Part shown: one piece after another, positions 7,457 through 14,786 of the stretch
Layout of the letters: each line of letters starts with the position of its first letter
Position numbering within the stretch: position 1 is the first letter of the stretch
Assembly (NCBI GenBank): GCA_051000345.1
Contig: JBPCOJ010000056.1
Coordinates: forward strand, 1-28,259
Direction: 5' to 3'
DNA from: JBHENC01 sp051000345
GTDB lineage: Bacteria > Acidobacteriota > Blastocatellia > Pyrinomonadales > Pyrinomonadaceae
Length of the DNA stretch: 28,259 bases
The notes under the pieces: generated by a model
The model's database searches: none
Told to the model about the DNA's origin: nothing
Seen by the model: the letters and a program-made list of their open reading frames with translations, nothing else
Made by a program: the position numbers and the translations under genes

Positions 7457-8134
7457 TTAAAGCGGCGGCGTTAAAGAGTCGCTGCCGGAAATGGTGATCT
7501 GATTATCGACGTTGCGCACGCCGCGCACGCCGCGCACGAGCCTCTCCGCGCGATTCTTCAAATCCTTTGTGTCCACTGTGCCGGTGAGCGTCGCTCTTCC
7601 GCCGGAAACCGTCGCGGTAAGATTCGAGGTCGAAAGTTCGGACGCCTCGGAAAGCTTTTTGCTGACACTCGCCTGCACCGTTACATCGTCGGTCAGCGCG
7701 CTCGCTACCGGATTCCTCGTCGAAGGAGCTGAAGCTGTCGGGTCGGACGCCGTTGATGGCGCGGGCTGCGTGACGATGACCGGAGCGGCGGGCGCTGCGG
7801 CGGGCTGTTGAATAATCACGGGCGCTTGTTGCGGCGGTGCGGCCTGTTGAATGATGGTCGGCGGCGGCGCAGTCGGGGCGGTGGTCGCCGCTGTCGTGGT
7901 GGTCGTCGTCGTGCTCATGTTGGAATTGGTGTTGTCTGTTGGGCTGCTTCTCAAAAAGAGAAAGGCGAGGGTCGCCAGCGCCAGCGCGCCGATGACGAGC
8001 GCAGCCACCATGCCTGTTGACATGCCGCTTCGTTCGGGCGTGTGCGATGTCTCTGTTTGCGTTACTTCGCGCCGGGACGTAGGCGTTTCCACGACCACGC
8101 GGCTTTTTCGCTGCTGCTCTTCATCGTATGACAT
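7457..8134 (-). CDS. Membrane-anchored BON domain protein
   Basis: A 225-aa protein. It has a charged cytoplasmic N-terminus (1-40), one membrane segment (about 41-61, GMVAALVIGALALATLAFLF), a long disordered linker of Thr-, Pro-, Ala- and Gln-rich sequence (about 65-148) and a single C-terminal BON domain (about 150-219: VQASVSKKL...ATVSGGRATLTGTVD...RLVRGVRGVRNVDNQI). BON domains occur in periplasmic or envelope proteins such as OsmY and are thought to bind phospholipid or other surfaces. The topology places the domain outside the cytoplasmic membrane. The start at 8134 has AGGAG 10 bases upstream. It lies 138 bp downstream of the glycine-zipper gene on the same strand, with a 17-bp hairpin between them, and ends at two tandem terminators. 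Confidence 0.85.
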   Translation of the reverse strand: MSYDEEQQRKSRVVVETPTSRREVTQTETSHTPERSGMSTGMVAALVIGALALATLAFLFLRSSPTDNTNSNMSTTTTTTTAATTAPTAPPPTIIQQAAPPQQAPVIIQQPAAAPAAPVIVTQPAPSTASDPTASAPSTRNPVASALTDDVTVQASVSKKLSEASELSTSNLTATVSGGRATLTGTVDTKDLKNRAERLVRGVRGVRNVDNQITISGSDSLTPPL

Positions 8135-8213
8135 AAAAGTTGTTCTCCTGATTCGTGAACGAAAGGTGTTTTAATTTTGCGAGAATTAAGAAACGGTTGG
8201 TGATGTTCGGATT

Positions 8214-8261
8214 GTCGAAGCCGCAGAGAAAATCTTGCGAGGGCTTCTCTGCGGCTTCGAC
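8214..8261. other. 17-bp perfect inverted repeat between two envelope genes
   Basis: GTCGAAGCCGCAGAGAA (8214-8230) and TTCTCTGCGGCTTCGAC (8245-8261) are exact complements around a 14-base loop. It starts 11 bases after the stop of the glycine-zipper gene. No T run follows on either strand, so it is not a textbook terminator. It could attenuate read-through into the BON gene or stabilise the upstream mRNA. Confidence 0.7.
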
Positions 8262-8272
8262 GGTTTGTCTGC

Positions 8273-8683
8273 TTAGTAGCGACGATGAGTGTAGTGGCGG
8301 CTCTTCTTTGTGTAGACGTAGGAACTGCCTGCGCCTGCTGCCGCGCCGATCAATCCGCCTTTTTTGCCGCCGATGGCTGAGCCGAGTCCCGCGCCTGCGA
8401 GCGTGCCGCCGCCGACGGTGGCGAGCCTGCGATTGCGCTGGCTGAAATGCCCGCGCGCCGCGCGACGGTTCACAGCATAAACGGTTCCGCCGCCCGCGCC
8501 GATGGCTGCGCCTTTTTTGCCGCCGATGAGCGCGCCGCCGAGCGCGCCGCCGCCGATAATCGCCGCCGTGCGTGATTTACGCCCGAAGCGCGAATGCCTG
8601 CGCCGATCCTGCGCGGAAGTTGACGATACAATCGTCGTCAGCAAAAGTGTTAAGCACAAAAATGACAAAACAAATTTCTTCAT
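8273..8683 (-). CDS. Secreted glycine-zipper protein
   Basis: A 136-aa protein with a clear Sec signal peptide: MKK, a hydrophobic core (FVLSFLCLTLLLTTIV) and a probable cut after Ala24 in STSA-QD. The mature part is very basic and carries two glycine-zipper blocks rich in GxxxG (about 41-66 AAIIGGGALGGALIGG..., and about 91-117 GGGTLAGAGLGSAIGG...), each with a GGKKGxxIGAxxG element. Such proteins insert in or associate with the outer membrane or envelope; the family resembles YMGG/Gly-zipper_2 proteins. The start has an extended ribosome site (GAGGAGAAGG) just upstream, suggesting high expression. A TATAAT hexamer on the minus strand lies about 42 bases upstream. Confidence 0.85.
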   Translation of the reverse strand: MKKFVLSFLCLTLLLTTIVSSTSAQDRRRHSRFGRKSRTAAIIGGGALGGALIGGKKGAAIGAGGGTVYAVNRRAARGHFSQRNRRLATVGGGTLAGAGLGSAIGGKKGGLIGAAAGAGSSYVYTKKSRHYTHRRY

Positions 8684-8724
8684 ATCCTTCTCCTCTTGTT
8701 TATTTGAAACGATCCGATTGCGAA

Positions 8725-8730
8725 ATTATA
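8725..8730 (-). promoter_or_regulatory. Possible -10 element of the glycine-zipper gene
   Basis: The minus strand reads TATAAT here (ATTATA on plus), about 42 bases upstream of the start at 8683, a sensible distance for a short leader. No good -35 is present at 16-18 bases, so this is only a candidate. Confidence 0.35.
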
Positions 8731-9072
8731 AAGGGAGAGATGCCAACCTCTGACAGCGCCGTTACAGCAAATCGTATTCCGCAAAAGCGGCGATGCTTCG
8801 AGGCTGTATGACAGTGTACAACGAATTGCATTGTTTTGGTTGTCTATTTCATCATTCAAGGTTTTATCGTAGTCCGCGCGCTTCCTATGGATGAGAAACG
8901 AAGCGTATTAAATCCATGCTGTCGCGTGGCGTTGTGGAATTAATTGATAATAGTTTGCGGGGAAGGATTTTGAGCGGGGACGGTCATTATTGCGGCTCCG
9001 GGCGAGAAGTTGTTGATGTAGATGCGCGCGGTAGTTTGATTTCTGCGTGTTTGCTCTCGCATAATCCCGATT
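8731..9072. other. Intergenic region between divergent genes, no gene seen
   Basis: This stretch separates the glycine-zipper gene (minus) from the deacetylase gene (plus) and must hold the promoter of the latter. I see no credible coding frame, RNA gene or strong inverted repeat. A GATAAT hexamer near 8944 is the best -10-like sequence on the plus strand, but it lacks a matching -35. Confidence 0.5.
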
Positions 9073-10014
9073 ATGACAACAGCGATTGTGCATCATCCTA
9101 TTTTCAAAGAGCATGAAACAGGCGAAGGCCATCCCGAATGTCCCGAACGGTATACGCTGACGATAAAAGCGTTGCGCGGCGACGAAGAATTATGGCCGAA
9201 ACTGCTTGAGCGCGAAGCGAATAAGATTGCGCGCGGGCATGTGCTGGCATGTCATACGCCGCAGCACTACAAACGAATCGAGCGGATGGTCAGCGAAGGC
9301 GGCGGCTATCTGGATGCGGACACGGTGGTTTCGCTGCGTTCCTTTGACGCGGCTTTGTATGCGGCGGGCGCGGCGTGCATGGCTGTCGATATGGTAATGC
9401 GCGGCGAAGCGCACAATGCCTTTGCGCTGGTGCGCCCGCCCGGACATCACGCGACGAGCGAGAACGCGATGGGCTTTTGTCTTTTCAATAATGTGGCGAT
9501 TGCCGCGCGCTATGCGCAGAATGAATATAAGGAAATCGAGCGCGTCGCCATCGTCGATTGGGACGTTCATCACGGCAACGGCACGCAGGGAATTTTCTTC
9601 GACGACCCGGACGTTTTCTTTTTTTCGATGCACCAATATCCATGGTATCCGGGAACAGGCTCGCGCGGCGAAACGGGGCGCGGCAGAGGACTCGGCACGA
9701 CCTTGAATGTGCCTGTGCGCGCGGAGACGAGCGCCGTCGAGCAGCGGCGTATGTTCGAGGCCGCGCTCGAAGAAATCGGCGCAAAATTTCGCCCGGACTT
9801 AATACTCATTTCCGCAGGCTTCGACGCGCACGAAAGCGATCCGTTGGGGCAGTTGAAATTGCAGGACAAGGATTTCGCGCAGATGACGGAAACAGTTAGG
9901 GAGTGGGCGAAGGATGCGTGCGGCGGGCGGCTCGTGTCCTGTCTTGAGGGCGGTTATAATCTGCAAACTTTGCCGGGAACCGTGAATGCGCATCTACGCG
10001 CGCTTCACGATTAG
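9073..10014 (+). CDS. Histone deacetylase family (AcuC/HDAC-like) amidohydrolase
   Basis: A 313-aa zinc-dependent deacetylase of the arginase/deacetylase fold. In bacteria these enzymes remove acetyl groups from acetoin-utilisation proteins (AcuC), polyamines or other acyl-lysine-like amides. The substrate here is not readable. All catalytic features are present: RPPGHH with His125 and His126 as the charge-relay pair, DWDVHHGNGT with zinc ligands Asp164 and His166, SAGFDAHESDPLG with the third ligand Asp251, and the C-terminal EGGYNL carrying the transition-state tyrosine. Length fits class II-type bacterial HDACs. The ATG at 9073 begins the conserved first strand (TTAIVHHPIFKEH); no strong Shine-Dalgarno precedes it. 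Confidence 0.93.
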   Translation: MTTAIVHHPIFKEHETGEGHPECPERYTLTIKALRGDEELWPKLLEREANKIARGHVLACHTPQHYKRIERMVSEGGGYLDADTVVSLRSFDAALYAAGAACMAVDMVMRGEAHNAFALVRPPGHHATSENAMGFCLFNNVAIAARYAQNEYKEIERVAIVDWDVHHGNGTQGIFFDDPDVFFFSMHQYPWYPGTGSRGETGRGRGLGTTLNVPVRAETSAVEQRRMFEAALEEIGAKFRPDLILISAGFDAHESDPLGQLKLQDKDFAQMTETVREWAKDACGGRLVSCLEGGYNLQTLPGTVNAHLRALHD

Positions 10015-10110
10015 CGCTGCGCACAAACACAAATGCTGTACACGACATTGCGCCTTGCGATAAACTTCGCGGTCAAAGAAGTGGTCTGCTTATAAAAGGG
10101 AGAATAGAAG

Positions 10111-10422
10111 ATGCCGGATCGTGAAATCACCTGTGCCGAATGCGGCAATGCTTTTCCATTCACAGAGCGCGAGCAGGAATACTACACAGAGCGCAATTTG
10201 AGCGAGCCGAAGCGCTGCAAGCCTTGCCGTGACGCGCGGCGTTCAAATTTCGGCAGCAGCAGCGGAGGCGGCGGGCAAAGAAATGCTGGCGGCGGCGGCG
10301 CGGAGCGTCCGCGCTTCGAGATAGTTTGCGATCAATGCGGCAAAACCGACAACGTGCCGTTTAAGCCTTCGGCGGGCAGGCCTGTGCTGTGCGGCGAATG
10401 CTTTGCCGCGAGCCGTGCCTAA
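10111..10422 (+). CDS. Double zinc-ribbon protein (CxxC/CxxC)
   Basis: A 103-aa protein with two zinc-ribbon modules joined by a Gly/Ser/Arg linker (about 44-66). The first uses CAEC (Cys8, Cys11) and CKPC (Cys36, Cys39) and looks like the probable zinc-ribbon domain class (zf-trcl type). The second uses CDQC (Cys73, Cys76) and CGEC (Cys94, Cys97) in the arrangement CxxCGK...VPFKPxxGRPVxCxxC seen in many small bacterial proteins. The basic Gly-rich linker suggests nucleic-acid binding, but function is unknown. The ATG at 10111 follows GGGAGAA by a good distance. Confidence 0.85.
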   Translation: MPDREITCAECGNAFPFTEREQEYYTERNLSEPKRCKPCRDARRSNFGSSSGGGGQRNAGGGGAERPRFEIVCDQCGKTDNVPFKPSAGRPVLCGECFAASRA

Positions 10423-10462
10423 AAACGACACACGCGAAACCTTTAACCTTCGTCGGAAACTC

Positions 10463-10505
10463 CAAGCCCGCCGCCTTCGTACATCCATTGCGAACGGCGG
10501 GCTTG
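10463..10505 (+). terminator. Long hairpin after the zinc-ribbon gene
   Basis: CAAGCCCGCCG (10463-10473) pairs perfectly with CGGCGGGCTTG (10495-10505). Inside it, after a 2-base bulge, TTCG (10476-10479) pairs with CGAA (10491-10494). There is no T tract directly after. It lies 41 bases past the stop and may terminate or protect that transcript. Confidence 0.5.
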
Positions 10506-10512
10506 AACGTGT

Positions 10513-10547
10513 CTGCCGCACAACTTTGCGCGGCAGCAAAACCTTTT
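10513..10547 (+). terminator. Second hairpin with a T5 tract, possible terminator
   Basis: CTGCCGC (10513-10519) pairs with GCGGCAG (10530-10536) around a 10-base loop. A T5 run follows at 10543-10547 after CAAAACC. The gap before the T run is longer than ideal. Together with the preceding hairpin it probably ends zinc-ribbon gene transcription before the phosphatase gene at 10596. Confidence 0.45.
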
Positions 10548-10595
10548 TGCCGAGACTGATTTTCTAATTCTCTTCGAGCGCGGATTTCATTCAAC

Positions 10596-12917
10596 ATGGA
10601 TACTGATACTCATACAGACGGCGCGCGGGCAAATGCGGCCTTGACGGGCGTGCGCCTTTGGCTGCGGCGCGCGATGCCGCGCGTGGCGATTGCGGCGGCT
10701 GTGCTGTTCGCCGCATGGCTTCTCTTCAGCCGCACGTTTCTCTTCGGCGAAAATTCGTTCGGCACGTTGCTGGAATTCATCACGACGCTCCTCGTCTTCA
10801 TCACAGTCGTCTATTACGGCTTCAAAGTTTTTCGTTACCTGAAGCAGCGCTTGTTGTGGCGCGTGCGCAGGCGTTTGGCGATCACATATTTGTTCGTCGG
10901 ACTGACGCCGATTGTGCTGCTTGCGATGGTGGGAATTCTCTCGGCGATGATCGGCGCGGGACAGGCGATGTCGCGCATCGTTGCCGTCAGCATGAGCGCG
11001 GGCGAGCGGCAAACACTGGCGAGCGCGCACGCTCTTTATGATGGCGCAAGCCGCTTGCCGCCGGACGCAGGCAATCGCGTCGTTCAAACATGGCTCGATG
11101 AGCGCGCGGCGCAACTGCAAACAATTTTGCCGGGAGCGCGCGTCGCTTTGTGGCGTGAAGCTAATAACAGCGGCGGCAATCAATCGCTTATCGGGCAAAC
11201 TGCGCCCGCGCAATTCGTGAGCGCCGTCGGTGACAAGGACACGCGCGGCGAAGAAACGCGCGGCATTGATGGCGAAGCGATACCGCTCGGCGCGCCGCTT
11301 CCCGCATGGCTGCAAAACCGCGCAGAGTGGAGCGGCCTCTCCCTCGCTCCGCCCGCCACGGAATCATCCGGCTTTTATATTGCTCCGGCGATTCGAGCCG
11401 TTGTGCGCGGTAAAGCGAATGACCGCTTCTTTGCAGTGCTCGTGACAGTGCCGATCAGCCGCGCCTTCGTTCGACAACTTCAGGAAAGCACAGGGCTTCG
11501 TGTGCAGCCTGTTTTCGCGCGCCCGGGAACACGCGACTCGAATAAGCAGAATAGCGGAGTACAAGTAACGTCCGGTAAAGACGAAAGCGCGCGAATTTCA
11601 GCGAATTCCGATGCGGCGCAAAACACAAAGAAAAATTCTGTGACTGATCGCTTCGGTGAGCCTCTCGCCGTCTCCAACAGCTATGTTGCGGTGCTCCGCG
11701 CTACTTCATGGATTGATGGTGCGGGCAAAGAATTTATCGCTTACAGCTTTCCTGTTTCGCGGCAAATCGTCCGCGAACAATTTTGGTTGGGTGGTGGCTT
11801 CGGCTCCGTCCTGCGCGGGCTGCTGATCGTTCTCGCCTGTTTCTTTCTCGTGCTCGAACTCTTGGCAGTATTCACCGCCGCATGGATGACGCGCGCCGTG
11901 ACAGGCACTGTGCATAAGCTTTACCGCGCCACCGAATTCATCAAGCGCGGAGATTTTTCGCATCGCGTCAAGGTGCGTTCGCGCGATCAATTAGGCGAAC
12001 TCGCCGTCGCGTTCAACGATATGTCCGCGAACATCGAAACTTTGCTACAGCAGCGCGTCGCGCATGAACGCCTCGAACGCGAAGTGGAAATCGCGGCGGA
12101 AGTTCAGGCGCAGTTGTTTCCACGAAGCGCGCCGCGTCTCTTGAATGCGTTGATCGCTGGCGAATGTCGCGCGGCACGCGGCGTTGCGGGAGACTATTAC
12201 GACTACATAGAAATCGCGCCGGGACTGATTGCTCTGGCGCTCGGCGACGTGTCCGGCAAAGGTATTTCGGCGTCGCTCGTGATGTCGAATTTGCAAGCCG
12301 CCTTGCGCGCGCAGACGACGATCATGGCGGAGCGTATGCGCATCGTCGAACTGGCTGTTGCCGCCACCGCCGCCGCTTCGGGCAGTAACAATGACGGTGA
12401 GCGCCACACGCTGCTCGCAGATGTGATTGGCGACGTGGACGATCAGCAGGCGGTTGCCGCCATTGTCGGAAGCGTCAACGAACAGCTTTGCCGGAGCACC
12501 GATTCCAATCGTTTCGCCACGCTCTTTTTTGCTTTTTACGATGACGAAACGCATCGACTGCGTTATACCAACGCGGGGCATAACGAACCGATTGTAGTGC
12601 GCGCGGACAAGTCTGTGGAGCGTTTGACGACGGGCGGGATGATGGTCGGCGCGTTCGATTTCGCGCGCTACGAAGAAGCGCCGCTCACGCTTACGAAGGG
12701 CGACATGCTGCTCGTTTTTTCCGACGGCATCAGCGAAGCGCAGAATGCGGAAGAAGAGGAATACGGCGAAGAACGACTCGCCCGCTTCGCCGTCGAACAC
12801 AGCCATTTGTCAGCCGACGAAATGCGCCGCGCCATCTTTGAAGAAATCGACAAATGGTCTGGCGACATGGAGCGCGGCGACGATCAAACGCTGATGATTT
12901 TGAAAAGCAAGACTTAA
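10596..12917 (+). CDS. Membrane HAMP-SpoIIE (RsbU-type) PP2C serine phosphatase
   Basis: A 773-aa membrane-bound sensor phosphatase. Three hydrophobic segments lie in the N-terminal 120 residues (about 29-46, 58-75, 97-119). A variable region of about 280 residues follows, probably the extracytoplasmic sensor, then a fourth segment (about 404-430). Next come a HAMP linker (about 430-480, FIKRGDFSHRVKVRSRDQLGEL) and a coiled coil (ERLEREVEIAAEVQAQLFP) leading to a SpoIIE/PP2C catalytic domain (about 490-773). Metal-binding aspartates are present: Asp533 (AGDYYDY), Asp551 (GDVSGKG) and Asp710 (FSDGISE), plus TNAGHNEP. Such enzymes dephosphorylate anti-anti-sigma factors (STAS) in partner-switching stress pathways. 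No STAS or anti-sigma gene is adjacent, so the partner is elsewhere. The catalytic domain carries a polar insertion near 590-620. Confidence 0.92.
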   Translation: MDTDTHTDGARANAALTGVRLWLRRAMPRVAIAAAVLFAAWLLFSRTFLFGENSFGTLLEFITTLLVFITVVYYGFKVFRYLKQRLLWRVRRRLAITYLFVGLTPIVLLAMVGILSAMIGAGQAMSRIVAVSMSAGERQTLASAHALYDGASRLPPDAGNRVVQTWLDERAAQLQTILPGARVALWREANNSGGNQSLIGQTAPAQFVSAVGDKDTRGEETRGIDGEAIPLGAPLPAWLQNRAEWSGLSLAPPATESSGFYIAPAIRAVVRGKANDRFFAVLVTVPISRAFVRQLQESTGLRVQPVFARPGTRDSNKQNSGVQVTSGKDESARISANSDAAQNTKKNSVTDRFGEPLAVSNSYVAVLRATSWIDGAGKEFIAYSFPVSRQIVREQFWLGGGFGSVLRGLLIVLACFFLVLELLAVFTAAWMTRAVTGTVHKLYRATEFIKRGDFSHRVKVRSRDQLGELAVAFNDMSANIETLLQQRVAHERLEREVEIAAEVQAQLFPRSAPRLLNALIAGECRAARGVAGDYYDYIEIAPGLIALALGDVSGKGISASLVMSNLQAALRAQTTIMAERMRIVELAVAATAAASGSNNDGERHTLLADVIGDVDDQQAVAAIVGSVNEQLCRSTDSNRFATLFFAFYDDETHRLRYTNAGHNEPIVVRADKSVERLTTGGMMVGAFDFARYEEAPLTLTKGDMLLVFSDGISEAQNAEEEEYGEERLARFAVEHSHLSADEMRRAIFEEIDKWSGDMERGDDQTLMILKSKT

Positions 12918-12953
12918 GAAACTGCCGCGCAACTATAACGCTCGATCATAACG

Positions 12954-14663
12954 TCATGCCGTGATAATCGTTGCGCGCACGCCCATGAGTTCCGAGAAGT
13001 CCTTGGTGTAGACGGTTTCGACTTTGCGTAGTTGATTGATAAGCTCGACTAGCTCTGTGGTGGAAACGAAGCTGTCTTCGGTGTGTGCAATCGCCCATGT
13101 TTTGATGTGCAGCGCGGTTTGAAGGAGTTCCTCAATGCGCCGTAAATATTGATTTTTGGATTCGGTGGTGGCAACGGATCGGGCGGCGTTTCGGTCTTTT
13201 GCTTCGTGTTGCGCAACGATGCCTGTGCCTAACCATTCCCCTTGCCATTCGTCTGCCGCTTGAATGCCTGATGCGGCGACGTTGCGGGCGCGCGGCAATC
13301 GTAAAAACATCAAGTCTACGCTGTGCTGTCCGGCGATAAAGAGGCGCGCTTCCATTTGCGTGCTCGAACATCTTTGCGGATTGGCCGTCGTCGCGCGGCC
13401 TGTTTGCGTTTCCCACAAACGGCGAAAAACTTTTGAGAGCGGCTGCCGCAGCACGCGTGTTTCCGCGTCGAACGAATGCGCGTAGTCGCCGATCATCAGC
13501 CCTAGTGCAAGCGCTTGTATGCGCGCGGCATCGTTTGAAAGTTTTTCGATGTTTGCGCGGACATTGTCGAACCACCACGCGTCCGATTCGTTGAATTGTT
13601 TTCGCAAGCTTTCATTGCGCAGTTTGTAGCCCGGCATATACGCGTCTTCGAGCAGCGTTTCGACATCGGCAGCGGAAAGAGTTGCGTCGCCGTGCTGAAT
13701 TCTCGCCGTTGTTTTAATCGCTGCGCACTCTGCCGGATCGTTCGCCGCGACGCGCACGCCCCAATGCTTGAGCGCCTCGCACAAATCTCCTTCGCACGCA
13801 AACGGAACCGCGATTGAGCGAAACTTCAAGCGGCGCAGCACGCTCAATTCAAAGGCCAGCCACCCGTTCGGTTTCTCGCCGGACGCTTCCTGATGCGCAA
13901 GCGAATAAAGTTTCGCGGACGGCGGTTGATCGAGTTCTTCAGCGACGCCGAAAATCAATAAAGAGCCTTGTGCGTTCGTTGTGATTTGTGTGTTCGTTGT
14001 GTTAGGCGTGTTCGTCGCGTCTATGTCGGATGTCTCTAAGCCATCTCCGTGCGGCGCGCTTGTTCGTTGTTCGTCGTTTGAACTGATGGACAAAAAGGCG
14101 CGCACGATTCGCGGATCGAATTCAATTCCGGCTCCCTTTGCGAGATGCGCGCGTGCTTCCGTGTGCGTGAGTGCGTGACGAAAAGGGCGCGCTTCTGTGA
14201 GCGAGGCGTAGGCATCCGCGACGCGTAGGATGCGCGCCATGAGCGGGATTTGATTTCTGCGCAAAGCATCCGGGTAGCCCGCGCCGTTCCAAGCTTCGTG
14301 ATGCCAGCGCACGAGAAGCTGCGCGGCGCGGTCTGCTCCGGCGCGTGCCGCTTCCTGTTCGCCGATGACCGTGTGGCGCGCGAGGTCTTGCCGTTCTTCC
14401 GTGTCGAGAGCGTTCGCGCGTTTGATGTACTCGCGCCGCATCGCCGCTTCGCCCAGATCGTGCGCGAGCGCGGCGATGCGCAGAGAAAAACGATCATGCT
14501 CGCCGAAGGAAAAAAGGCGCGCTAATTGATCGGCAAATTTTGCGACGCGCGCGGCGTGCGGCTGCGCGTAAGCCTCGAATTCATCTGTTGCGGCGGCGAG
14601 CTGCTCGAAGGTATCCATTGCGGCGCGTTCATTCGCCGTCATCGTTGTGTAAATTGATGTCAT
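12954..14663 (-). CDS. HD-GYP-type phosphohydrolase with an unassigned C-terminal half
   Basis: 569 aa, apparently cytoplasmic. Residues about 25-195 form an HD-GYP domain, the fold of c-di-GMP phosphodiesterases. Visible residues are His36, His68-Asp69 (HDLGE), His97, His121-His122 and Gly129-Tyr130-Pro131 (HHEAWNGAGYP) and Asp150 (RVADAY). The Lys usual in HDxGK is Glu72 here; the metal ligands are kept. A low-complexity Asn/Thr linker (about 213-232) follows. Residues about 235-569 are not assigned. A stretch around 280-400 (FACEGDLCEALKHWGVRV, AND, then DAWWFDNVRANIEKL) faintly recalls class D12 adenine methylases, but no DPPY-type catalytic motif is seen. The start at 14663 is the most upstream of three Met (1, 8, 16); none has a strong Shine-Dalgarno. 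The gene lies 123 bp after the DUF4388/J-domain gene, same strand, so co-transcription is likely. Confidence 0.85.
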   Translation of the reverse strand: MTSIYTTMTANERAAMDTFEQLAAATDEFEAYAQPHAARVAKFADQLARLFSFGEHDRFSLRIAALAHDLGEAAMRREYIKRANALDTEERQDLARHTVIGEQEAARAGADRAAQLLVRWHHEAWNGAGYPDALRRNQIPLMARILRVADAYASLTEARPFRHALTHTEARAHLAKGAGIEFDPRIVRAFLSISSNDEQRTSAPHGDGLETSDIDATNTPNTTNTQITTNAQGSLLIFGVAEELDQPPSAKLYSLAHQEASGEKPNGWLAFELSVLRRLKFRSIAVPFACEGDLCEALKHWGVRVAANDPAECAAIKTTARIQHGDATLSAADVETLLEDAYMPGYKLRNESLRKQFNESDAWWFDNVRANIEKLSNDAARIQALALGLMIGDYAHSFDAETRVLRQPLSKVFRRLWETQTGRATTANPQRCSSTQMEARLFIAGQHSVDLMFLRLPRARNVAASGIQAADEWQGEWLGTGIVAQHEAKDRNAARSVATTESKNQYLRRIEELLQTALHIKTWAIAHTEDSFVSTTELVELINQLRKVETVYTKDFSELMGVRATIITA

Positions 14664-14786
14664 GCTTCAAGTGAAAGTATTAGGCTGTGAAACTCAAAGG
14701 CGTTCCGCGCGGGCGCAAGAATAATTTGTCTTCAATCATCGCGCCATGTTTATTAAGAGTCGTTTATTATTAGCGCCGTCCATTAT

